Below are positions 36,703-48,665 of a stretch of DNA of 64,000 bases, in pieces. The notes beneath the pieces are model-generated. The model saw nothing but the letters and a program-made list of their open reading frames with translations. It had not been told where the DNA came from and ran no database searches. Numbering within the stretch: the first letter of the stretch is position 1; each line of letters starts with the position of its first letter. The DNA lies in the NCBI GenBank assembly GCA_014898425.1, contig RCSZ01000001.1:1922001-1986000 (forward strand). Reading direction: 5' to 3'. The position numbers and the translations under genes are program-made. The stretch is from Botryotinia globosa. Taxonomy: Eukaryota > Ascomycota > Leotiomycetes > Helotiales > Sclerotiniaceae.

Positions 36703-39700
36703 TTACACGCGCCCAAGAGCGGTGTCTAGATCACGAAGGAATGTATCCTCTCCGGGTAATTGTTTAGACGGTACGATCAATGAGGAACTCTCAGATCTAG
36801 TATCATAACTAGTGCTGCCTCTAGAGAGCATCGTAAGACGTGAGGATGCTCCTTTCCTCATCGGCGACTGACTTCTCATAGAGTTGCCACTGGGTGTATG
36901 GATACCAGGAGGCGTGAGGAATTGGAGATCAGGAGTAGAGACATTGCTATCGCCGGTTCGATAGCCAGCGAAGTAATCATTGATATTTTGATAGCCCTTG
37001 ATACCACTGCCGTAACCCATGTGGGATCCAGGTCTTTCGAGAGTCGGGGATGGAACCACGGTTGAAGCTGCTCGCATGGATCGTGCCATGATGCTAGGAC
37101 TAGATCCCCGGAAGATGGATGGTCGAAGAGGTGGACCCTGGAGAGAAGGTACAGATGCTTGTCCCCACATATTACTTGCTACTTGAGCTGACGGCAATGC
37201 AGCTCTTAATGTGGGTCTTGGTGCTTTCGAGGGGAATTTCGTGTCGTAGCGAGACTTTCCAATCCAGAGCATCTGCTCATGCTCTCTGAGATATCTGTTA
37301 CCTCCGAATGATTTCTGAACAATCTCTCGACTTCGCATTCCAAGGGCTCGAAGTTCGTTCTTCTTCTCGTACATTCGCTTTGTAATGATCGCAACTTCTT
37401 CTGCAGAAGGCTTATCGATGATAGAAGGAGGCTTGTAACCTTGAGGGTCATTCGCATAAGGCGCCCATTCGTCCAGAAGACCAAGCATATTGATCTGCGC
37501 TCTTGCAAGACTTTGTGCGTCATTGGGGGCAACCACAGCACTGTAGCAGTCGCCGGTATTAGGATCTGTAAGCACCCGAAGAGACGCCCCAACATCTGTA
37601 CATACAACAGGCGCGCCAGTCAAAGCCGCTTCTCCCAATGCCAAGGGTAGCCCCTCAGAGATAGAAGAATTGAGAAAGACCCAGGTTTTCTTGAGCACAT
37701 CAGTTGGGCTTGCAGTTCCGCACAAATTGACATAGCCTGGTAAGGATTTGGAGGCTAGAATTTCGAAACAGTCTGTTGAGTATTGTGGTGCTTTGTCGAT
37801 TGCACCATAGATATCGAGGCGGTAGTCTTTGAATCCCCATACATTCACAATGATATCAGCAGCTAGAATAGCAGTCTTGATATCCTTCGCATACCAAACA
37901 TGAGAAAGCATGGTAACTGTTGGCAAAGGAGAAGTTGTCTCCTTGATTGGACTGAATTTTGAGATATCTGCAGGTGGAATACCATTAACGACAGGATCAA
38001 TCTTGCGCTTGAAAATATTTCTGTGCTGGAGTTTGCCTTGGTGTGATCCAATCTCAACTTCCCACCCAGGATTGAAGAAGTCAGCGCAAGGCAGAATGAT
38101 ATCGGCGTGGTGAAGTGTCAGTTGACTGGTGAGCTTCATAAGACCGAGTAACGAGTTTCTGACGAACGGTGGTAGAGAACAGAGATCTGAAGACAGGTAG
38201 AGATTTACTTCGCGCCAACTGATAGCGTGATCCCAGATTTGCAATGTGCTTCCTCTGGTAATCTTGCACACAACTCCATACGAAGCACTGACGGAATGAT
38301 GTGACGCTTGGAAAATTGCCGGAATCTTCTCAGGCATGGGAAGGGAGAATATGAACAAGTAGCGAAACCAAAGATCGAGTGCGGCGTCAAGTTGAGCTAT
38401 TGTGGGTATCTCAGTCTGAAACCAACCCTCTGACGGTGTTGGACTCACAAGATCTTGTGAGATCCATAGGTTCCGCCAGGCATTCTTAACGATTCTACTG
38501 TTCCAAACACCCGTCCAGTGTTTTCCTTGGGAGAAGTACGCGTTTAGGTTGACCAACGCTCGGGTTGATTGGAGGATATCACTGTTCGAATAATTACTCG
38601 TTCTAGCCCCTTTCACCAGAGCTTTGAGAATCGGGACGAAATTCTTCTGGATGTCCAGTTTTGTCGCATCTCTGACAGCATGAACGACCTCTGAATCTAA
38701 TCGATCTCTGAACATTCCATGGGTCGGTGTCATGAAATCGAGTCCCCAAATTGGAATGACTTTTAGTGTTTGCACGTTCTCTTGTGTTTGATGTTTAGGC
38801 ACACCAAAATCATTCGCAGATTCTGAAATCATATACCACTTCGCCGCCTTAAGATTGTTCACCATGTCTCTTCGGCATGCAGACACTCCTCCTCCTTCAT
38901 TGGGCCAAGTTCCGGAGTCTGTGGCAAGAACATGAAGCTCGTCGCTGTTGAGCTCTGGAGCAGACCTGGTACGAGCATTGGCAGAACCTCCCTGTCCGAA
39001 TGCGTACAAGTCTGCAATCTGAAATGCAAGTGGTGCCCAACCAGAAATTGATTTATCAAGATCGATAACGGCCATAATTGCGTCTGCGTTCTCATGCAAA
39101 TATTCTTCGGCCGACTTGAGGTTTCCATGATCACGTCTTCGGAAATATGGGCGCATCATTGGTTCCCGTCGAAGTAGTCTTTCGTCAAGCCATCTCATGA
39201 TTACACCATCAAAGGCCGAATTTTTCTTCCATGCTTGCCATAGCCTTGACCTAGCTTTCGAAGTGGAGACTGGATTTTGATGGGTATTCAGGCCTAGCCA
39301 TCTGGGCACAGCATGTGAACGTAACGATTTGAAGCCAATCATGTGATCGTCATGTCGAAATGTAAAGTTCGTGGGTTTTTTGAGGATTCCGAGATGATCC
39401 CATTCTATCATCGCCGGTGTGTCGACAGGCTCGCCATTCAACGTTGTGTATATGGTCGGATGATATTTATGATCGTATGACCATTGCGCCTCATATACAT
39501 CGGGGCCGATAACAAAGGTAGCCTCAATGACTTGTGAATGGGGTATCCACGTGTCCAGCTTGTCTTGACGTTTGACAGGAGGAGCTGCCCATGAAACCAT
39601 ACAAAACATATGCGGCAATACAAACTCTGCTCTCAACAATTCATCATCAAAATTGCTGTTCTGTCTATAATGGCAGTTGAAGCGCACGAGATTTCCATCG

Positions 39701-42700
39701 AGCATGTAGGATCCACTTTGAACAAGACCTTGCTTATTGAACAAGACTTGTTCATATTGGTTAGTCCCTTCCACACATCGTCGCGAAATTGGATAGCGAC
39801 GACGTGTTGTCATGATTGTCTGTTTTGGAATGTTTTCCAAGTCGTACTCATATTCGTAAACGTTTACTTTCGCGCCTTTGACATAGTCTTCTCTGCGTAA
39901 AAGAAAAAGACTCTTGCTATAAATACTAATGCGTTCAAGCTTGGCTGAGTCGGCTGGCTCTTGTTTCATGACGCCACCATACTGACGGATCTCGCAGAGA
40001 CCGTTGCCGAGTAATGATTCTTGTATAGCTTCAGTTTCTCCCCCACCATTGACGATACGTCTACCAATAATGCTGGCTGTATCCGGGACTCGAACAAATG
40101 CTGTCGAAGACCCTCCAGTACTCTCTATCATTATCCTCTGACGCTTCAACGATACTGTTGTTCCACGTATCTGTTTCCAGAGAGTATCTACATTCTTTCT
40201 GCCATGGAGCAAGAATATTGGCATCAAAAGCTCCTGCAAAAAATGCGTGTATGACCATATTCCAGTTACCAAGAACATGACAATCGATCGTATGTACTTA
40301 GGAGTTGACTTCATGGTATGGTCAAGCTCTCTTTGCAATTCCGGTTCCGCCACAAATGCTATTGCGAATAACTTCAGGCAATGCCCAATTGTATGATAAA
40401 CTGTACTAAATGGAGACTTCAGCTGTCGTGTGAGTAGTTTTGACATCCCACTACGTGTTTTTGTCTTTCCAAATAACTTCATTATGTTAGACTTTTCATG
40501 GTTATCGGACCTCTCTACTGGAGCATTCTTCGCAAATTCCAGTGTATATCGTTTCTTTTCAGTGGCAACGAAGGCACCAAAATTGCGTCGAGCTAAGAAA
40601 GTGACCATTGACAGGCCTTTGAGCTTGTTCATTCGTACCCAAGCATGCTGGTCAGTTGTCAATGCATCAACCTGCCCAGTGCATCTGTCGAGAATGAGTT
40701 CTCGAATCTCTGTAGGGAGACCTTCCCAATCAATGTTTGGGTTGCATCCGAGAGCTGTATGTCTAAGGATCTCGTCATCAAAGCAGGTCGCAATAATTTC
40801 TGCATCGGCTCTCGAGGGTTTTGAGAGATTCAAGAAGTTCCGTAATCCCTGAGGTACAAGGGTCTTCTCCAATAGGCCTGACGGTGAAACGGAAGAGAGT
40901 AATGATTCCAAGAGTGTAGCGTCTTCGTGCGAGATACCGTGAAAAGTTTCGGCTGAAATGTGAAGCAGTATTTCGGCAGTCCTGTTGCAGGTTAGCACAA
41001 AAATTATCGGGCTGTAGAATGACTCCAATATGGGATCTGACACTAGTGGAGGAAACACGGGAAATGGCACTTACGTCTGACAGAACATACTGATGCTCGA
41101 ATGCTGCTCCAACGCAACCATTGTTTCGCAACCAATAATAACCCTCATTATATTGTTGGAATCGCAGCTAATTGCTTTTAAGTCCTTGAATTCATCAGAG
41201 AACATAGACATAGCGACGCATTCGACCACAATCTTTCCACTTTCAAAAGCTGTGATGGCCTCTTCCAATAATGCTTTGACTTCCGGAAATGCGCTCAGAG
41301 CAAAATTTGGGATTGAATCAACCGAGCTGCCCTTGATCTCTTCGAATATTGCGATAGCATGATGTAGAATCGACTTGATCTCCACACCAGGATGTGTCAT
41401 AGGATCAACTTCATATTTTTCGTCGTCGTAAAGGGAATCCAGATTCTCGAAGCTCATACGAAGCTCGTCTTGAGATAGTAGCAACTCACGACCTGGACTT
41501 GTGAATTCGTGGAATGATCTACCTTGTGATATCTTATTCCAAATGCGACCTTCGGAGTCCATCGTATCGACTGGTTTTGCTCTAATACCCGCGTAATACA
41601 GAGATAGGAATGCTGCAGTCCATGTTGCTGCCCCAAGGGCGACCACGTCACAGTACTCGAATTGGGGAAGGAAGTGTCTGAGTATTTGTCCAGAAGGAAG
41701 GCCAACGCAAGTGGCTATGAGGAGAGGTTTGAGACTTCGAGGGCCCGCAAAAATCTTTGTGTACTAGATGAGAGTTAGCTGATGTTAACTTGTGAATATT
41801 TGCCAAGGTTCTTGTCTAGGAAATGTACCTGGTAGAATAGTAAACCTGTGGATGCTTATTAACAAACGTTTCATATCATGGAGATAGTACTTACCTGTAT
41901 AGGCACCAACATAGGCAATAAAAAGAAGGGTTGAAGCCTCTGTGCTGTCAAATACCCAGAGAAGACTAGAGGCCACAGCTAAACTCCAAACATGAAATAA
42001 TGAGTACCGTCCCAACATACTCCAATAGAGGTGTCTCCGTGCCTTGACACCTGCATCGACTGCGTCTTGAATTGAAGAGACATCGCCAATTAGCATATTC
42101 TGACTTTCTGCTGTCATGGTATGAAGCCTTGCTGCATTGAGATCCAGAAGAACTGAACCAATTAGGTAATAAGCCAAAGCAAAGCCAACAGGCATCCGGT
42201 ATTTTGTGTTCTGCGCCGATAGCCCGAGAAGACGTCCACCAGCAAGAAGTGAGTTCCATTTGTCGAGAAGTGCTACGATGAAGTAGAGAAGACTGCAACC
42301 AACCTGTATTATTTTAGTTTTCGATTTCGCAATTTACCACTTATATGGCAAAAGAAAGATTAGACTCACCTCATCACCAGCCTGACGCCAATGTATAAAA
42401 GCATTATGCAACCTGAGACCTGTTTGCATTTGCTTGAGAGTATCCAGAGCAACGTTGATTTGCATGTTCCAAGTTGATGAATATGGCATTGGTAGTGGCG
42501 TTCCCGAGTACCCCGAGTACCATTTCAATAGGAATATTGTTGCGTCATAACTGTCCACTAATGATTTGACAGTTGGATCTTGACAGTTATGTCGGAAGCC
42601 ACTTCGTACTTCTTTTATTGCCGCAATCATTGCAGTTCTTGAAATTTTCAAGGCCGCTGGATCGGTCATTCCATCAAATGCACGGTCATCGCCGTCTTTG

Positions 42701-45700
42701 TGAGTCTTGATGTACCATTCTTTTAACTCCTTGTCACTGATCTTTTCAATATTTTGATGCCATGTAGTCCATTTGGATGCTGTATGTCGAGTTCCCAAAG
42801 CGAGAAGAAATATAAAGACATACAAGACACTCAAATAGATATAAATGTCATATCCAGGAACAAACATTGTCGTGATTGGTGAAATAAATAAGACCGGGAT
42901 CATCATGAGAATGACAGGACGTCCAGATTGAAAAGTAGTACCCGGATAAGAAAAATTGGCCAGAGTCGCGAGCAGGATCAAGTAGGTGCTTAGTGCAAAC
43001 AAGTACAAAAAGAACACTACCCCTGAAACGATACCATCTTTGATACCGAGACCGATCAAGCCAAGCAAGCCAGCGGCAAGTGAGAAAGCAATACCACCAA
43101 CGAGTCTCGTCGCTATGAATTGGTTCATTGCAGAGAAGGCCATTGAAATGAGATAGTAAGAACCACCACATGTAATCCATGTGCCACAGATACCTGATAT
43201 TAAGAGGGAAATCATCAAAGCTAATGTAGCAGAGTGCTGAGCTTCGCGGCTCATATTCGCACTCAAGTACAGACCTTTACCAGTGCTTGTTAACAGCAGG
43301 ATGTCCAAAAGTGCTGGTATGGCAAAAACACTCAAGAAAGTAAATCTCATCGTTCCAGAAAGACCCTTGGCTTTAAAATCTCCGATGTCGATCTTTGCAG
43401 CTGCATAAGCTGAGGGAGTTGAAGGATCGGCGTCAGTCCAAATGGGAGGCTCCCGGCCAGGTTGGTGATGACAGGCCCGATACCGATCCGAAAGTAATTT
43501 ACCGAAACAACTAGGAGTCATGTCGAAGTAAGACTCGCATCGAGCTCCCGTTGCAAAAAGCTCCGCAAAGGCGGCCGCCTGATCGCTTTGATCATTGAAC
43601 AAGGTGTTTCTATCAGTTACTTCAACATATGCCTCGTCAAACGCATGCTTTCGAAAAACAGAAAATAGAGCAAGACAAATAATGTCAATACGTGCGTCAA
43701 TCTTTTTCGCCTCCATAATTTCAATGAGAGCCTTCGTAATAGTCTGAAGTGTATTCAACCTTCTTTCTTTCAATACAATAGTGATTGAATCATTAATTTG
43801 GTTGAAGACGTAGAGAGCATTCTCCTCAGAAGGATGCTGTGAGTTATTGTCCACGTGCCATTTCGATCTTATTGCTATGAGATCTTGTGGGGATTTTTGA
43901 TTACCTAGATAACCTACGGAACAGGCATCTTTCATCTGAGTAAAGTCTGTGGAATCTAGTAATTCTCTTTCGCATGCAAATATTATCGAGTCGATCATAT
44001 CCCCGTTGCCCTTGACTGATGATAACTGCAATGTCTGGAGAAATCTAAGCAGCTCTGATGGTGAAAGAGAGCTTATGTCATTGAGCAATCGTGGAGGTAG
44101 GTATGAGTCTGAATGTGTTAACCACTGCCAAAATCCTTTCTCTGCCTCAAAAGATTCGTGGCGAGGACAGCCACGACTTGATAAGAATGTATGCAAGATT
44201 GTTCCACTAAGATCTTGAACATTCCTTGACATGAAAATGTCAAGCTTGGCCCGTTCCTCAAACCCAAATACTGCCCAGTAACGACTTTCACCCTGGTACT
44301 GCAATCCCGAATCAAGGCCCTTATACACTCTGATCAAGTCTGTCGTGGCAGAATCATCCGCTAAGCCACAAAGTTGATTCGCGAGTTCTTGTATCGCTGC
44401 ATGCCATGTTGAAAGCTCCACTATCCCTGGCTGATTGCAAAATTGGTTTAATTTGCCACCAATTTCTTTTAATACAGTGTTTTCGATCGGATCAAGAAGA
44501 TCAAGGGATCTGAGCTTTCTTTGTGATAGGAGGATTTCGTCAAAGGATTTCCTGGAAGCATGAACTCCAAGTGGAAAGCATCCGAGGAAATCATTAGATG
44601 ACCCACTGGGAGACGTTGATATGGGATTCCCAGGCGTGTGATTGAGATACGAATACGGACCATCGGAGAATCTGTGATTCGGTGCGCGAGCGGATAACAT
44701 TGATTCTGCCGGTGTGAGAGATCTGCTTGAAAATCCCGGTAGGTTGAAATCAGATGAATTTCTCGGTAGGTCCAGAGGCACTTGCGAAGTAGCCAAGGGC
44801 ATGTGAAGATCTACATCGACAAATGATTGCTGATTTGATTTCCCCGATGGCTGAAGGTCGACTTCGATGGAGAGCGCCCCAAGAATGTTCTCGGCCAGAT
44901 CCGACATTTCTGGTATATATTCATTGGCAATCTTAACCAGCGTTAGTAAGCTTACGTGTGGATAATCAAGAGGTGAATTTTCTATTTAGTGAACAAAGAT
45001 GGAGTACTGTGTTAGATGATGCACTTACAGTATGGTTCAGACGCCACTTTTTATGTGCCTCCATGACTCCAGGCTCCTTGAGCCATGAAAAGGCTCCCAG
45101 CGGTTCCTTCTGGTCTATGCCATGAGCGGTTGAAGTTAAATCAGAGCTTGAACCAATCCATGGTGATAGCGCGCTGTAGAACTTTGACCATTGGTAGGAT
45201 CTTCTAACCACCGCGTTTGTCGGATTTACGCCATCATCCAAAGTCTCCCATAAGCAGACAACGAATGGCCGGAGGCATGCTTGGGAAACAAAAGCTTTAA
45301 TGGTGGGCCTCATCTCTTGCATCTGAAACGCATCCCGTTCGTCCCCATTTGATGATATTGTGCCATTTCTTATTATTAGCCCAGCTACTTCATTCAGTTC
45401 TGCTATTTTAGGATCACGTAAAAATCCAGGAGATGCTGTTTCGAGATAGGTCTGGAATCCAAGTTTATGAATGAAGGCAATGAATTCGACGACCATTGGA
45501 CTTGACAGTTGATCGTGCCAGTTGCTAATTAGAATTCCAGAAAAACGGCAATCACTACCGGAAGCTGTTGATGAAGCTAGTAGCTTAGTGATCCAGGCAA
45601 CGGCACCTTCGAGCGCCGCTGAATCTTTGCATTGCTGCGGCACGACAAGGCTTATATCAAGTCTTGCTAGGACCTGTGGCGGTTTATAGTAAAGCCCAGA

Positions 45701-46249
45701 TGAAAGGACATGAATTACATTCTCCTGAAAGGCATCGACAACAAGAAGGTCCCATTGCGCCAACACTCGCAGATCTTCACTTGTTGGCGTGTGATTGAAC
45801 CCGCCTAAGTATACTCCAAAGCTTTCGGGCTTCTTCTCGACAGCGACGACTTTATAGTGTGATAGTTCAGAGACAGTCTTGACAAGATACTTCTTGATGG
45901 ACGCAGGGACGGATTGTTGTGCATTTTTCCATTTCTACACACAGAAGAACGTTAGCTATAGATGTCGACAGCTATAAAGTCTTATCATAGAAGACTATAG
46001 AGTCTGCGATAAGGTATGAAGATAGCCTTTGCTATTTTACTTACTCGATAACCCTTTATTGAAGCCTGTAGTGCTAGATAAGATATGAAGCTCAAGCCAA
46101 GACCAGCAGAAGCAAGGATAAATGCAATAAGAATCTGTTTAAAAATTAACAGGGGAAACAACCAGACGTATTGGAAAGCTCACAAACTGCCACCAATCTT
46201 TTGTTAAGTCACCCCAAGAGGCAGCTTCAAGGCCTGTGATTTGAGCCAT
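36703..46249 (-). CDS. gtb3: Giant polytopic GT4 glycosyltransferase of galactosaminogalactan synthesis (Gtb3-like)
   Basis: Eight exons: 46249-46184, 46134-46045, 45934-45029, 44931-42370, 42303-41895, 41845-41829 (17 nt), 41763-41075 and 40981-36703, giving 3005 residues. One N-terminal transmembrane helix (about 23-42, ILIAFILASAGLGLSFISYL) precedes a globular domain (~75-350: VYLGGFNHTPTSEDLRVLAQ, ISNWHDQL) that looks like a TIM-barrel hydrolase fold. A helical region follows, then two clusters of membrane helices (~875-1090 and ~1209-1400). The C-terminal GT-B domain (~2330-2810) is GT4/PelF-like: TVTMLSHVWYAKDIKTAILA, LDIYGAIDK, VFLNSSISEGLPLALGEAAL with the EX7E motif, and APVVCTDVG. 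The tail is Ser-rich. Gtb3 is the proposed polymerase/exporter of GAG, a cationic alpha-1,4 Gal/GalNAc adhesion polysaccharide. It heads a set with agd3, ega3, sph3 and uge3, which fixes the role. Confidence 0.9.
41829..41845 (-). other. gtb3: 17-nt micro-exon of gtb3
   Basis: Between introns of 49 and 65 nt, with canonical AG and GT on both sides. It encodes most of GLLFYQ, joining the membrane segments AYVGAYTG and YTKIFAGP. Without it the frame would shift, since exon 5 ends at phase 1 and exon 7 begins at phase 0. Confidence 0.85.
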
Positions 46250-48665
46250 AGGTGATATGAAGAAGGCCGAAGAACGAGGAGTTCTTCAGAAAGAACGAAA
46301 GTGAACGGCAACGAATAACATGTGGTAAGTGAAAGTAAACGTTACAAGTCAAGGAAAGAAATTATCAGAAGAAGTTGCGGTGGAGCACATCCGTCATAAT
46401 AAAAGTCAGATCTACTACAAGATTTGCATTAAGATGGTGTGGGCGGTAGACAACGCCGAGGATACAAAGATTGGGCATCCCCAAGTAGGTCTAGGTAGCT
46501 ACCAATGTTACTTACTCGTAGATACTTACTAGGTAGTAGGACTTTTTCAGCCCATGCTCTATGGTGCGGGTAGCAGTATCCAGGAATAGGATTATTTGCG
46601 AATTTCTGTTCTCGCGACTACGCCTGCTTGCAAATGCTTGGCAGCCCGTATCCGGAAACTGTCAAAATCGTTCGTTACAGTTGCTCTCTGAGGGCCTCTG
46701 TACCAAGGCATTCCGCCTGGTAACGTAGTTTGCAGATACGGGTGAGGGCTAGCAGAAATTGATACCTTGAACCCCCAATCCATAAACACGTGGCCCTGCA
46801 CAGCAGGTGGGATTGAAAGACCAAAATACACTGCAAAGAAAGCAAATATTGAATTTCGGAGGGAATACCTGGTAGCTGCAGATCGTTGGATGATGATGCC
46901 ATACGCACATTGTCAGCACGAAGAGTACACATCGTACGCCACAGAAGGATGTTAGAACATTCGACAATTGTCAAATTCCGCATATATTGAGCATATTGAC
47001 TCAGGGTTCAGCTTCGTATAGGCTATAGCGCACGATGCGTTTTCCCTATAGGGGGATGGTTGGATGCACTGGGCGTGTGGCGTTTAAGGTTAGGGATGTG
47101 GTGCAACTGTGAGTTGAGATGATTTCTGGAATTATGGCGAGCCTTGGCTGGAAGGCTAAAGGGATAGTCCGGCTTGTGTCGAGCCTGTCGAGCCTGTCGA
47201 GCCTGTCCAGTGTCCAGCCTCTCATACGCCTTTTCCAGACGAAAAGCGAACAAAGCTTGTGACGGTTTCGTTTCAGGAGGACCTGGCGAACCTGGCGAAC
47301 CTGGCTATGGTGGACTCGGTGGAGTCGGTGGGCTACTTAGCACTTACTTAGTCCTTACGGTAGCATTCGCCTAGGATTGAAGAGATGAAAGGGTTTTTCG
47401 ATGGAGGATCTCGTTGCCACTAAACGACTGCGACAATGGTTCGTGTCGCCAACCGGAGATGAACGCGAGGGATATTTGGGTCGCACTTCGGGATCGGAAA
47501 ATCTTTTAACTTAATAACGTCTAGTATAGTGCTAGCGCCCCACATTCATAGGAATTTCTCTTGGAGTTACTTCGGGGCCAAGACTTATCAGATTGATTGG
47601 TCGTCTACTCCGTACATGAACATCTGCTAAATCCTTTGCACGTACGAGAACGTTTCTATATATATCTATTATCTACATTCGTTCCAAAAGGGGCAGTTTA
47701 TATACTCCATGAATTCCAAGGGTAGCCTCATCAGGCCTGTCCCTTTACAACCTTCATAAGGGCTTCCGAAAGCTTATTTCTTTTCTTCAAGACACCACGC
47801 CACTTGGATGGTTGGGCCACTCTCATCGCAACTTTAATATAACATCTTGCTTGCGTACTACACTAAGTACCCATTGGACCGTCGTGCTTACTGCCGCCCC
47901 CAGCAAGCCTTCCCTTCTCCATGAATGTTCATACCCTCCTAGTCCTAGTCGCTTTACGCACGATGGACTGAAAGCCATAGAATAGGCCTCCAAGTATTTC
48001 GCAAGACAATAGCTGCTGCAGCCACATTTTAGCTCGCGTTTGGCCAACACTTGACCATCGACACTGTTCGGATTGATATATCCAGTATCTTCAGATCCCA
48101 TGTGTCATTCAGCTCCCCATCAACTTTCGTGTGGATTGGATGAGCTCAGCCCTTCCTGCTGTCATGTCGGCTATTCCATGTTTTGGGACGTCTCAATACA
48201 CATCCTTGTTCGATTTTTCATCTATCTTTCTTCCTAACTCATTTCTTTTGCATAGACTTCGTCAAGCGAAGTCTATCTATGTAAAACCATACACGAATTT
48301 GGATCCCGTGTTCAACCTGTAGCCGTAAAGCTCGTGTCCGAGGCCTTGGTGGAAAGCGCGATCGAACCTATGGCGCTGTGGCAAGTAACGTTGACCTTGG
48401 CCGTCAGAACTCGTGCCTAGATTCAATAGTTTCTTCTATGCGGTAACTTACTCATGAGTGAGATGGAAATTTTACGTGTTTGGTAGCTTGTTGCTTCATT
48501 TCATTTTACTTCTTAAGTCGGGACAAGTACACCTCTCGTTTTACGATACCCATCATCATCAATGTTTCTTTTTCCTTTCTAGTTTCGACACAAAACAACA
48601 CTCGTTAAAACAAAATTTGTGATTCTCAAAGTTTATTCTATTAATTTCTTCTTTCAACCTTCAAG
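46250..48665. promoter_or_regulatory. Divergent promoter region between gtb3 and agd3
   Basis: 2.4 kb without a supported gene between two divergently transcribed GAG genes. It contains a GAGCCTGTC tandem repeat (47178-47207). One minus-strand sequence at 47468-47461 (TCGCGTTC) fits the APSES/StuA consensus (A/T)CGCG(T/A)N(A/C). StuA and MedA control GAG in A. fumigatus, but a single short match may be chance. Frames here have no motifs. Confidence 0.4.
47178..47207. repeat. Tandem repeat, unit GAGCCTGTC (3 copies)
   Basis: Three head-to-tail 9-nt copies, followed at 47280-47305 by GGCGAACCT units. Both are short satellites within the gtb3-agd3 interval. Confidence 0.85.
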
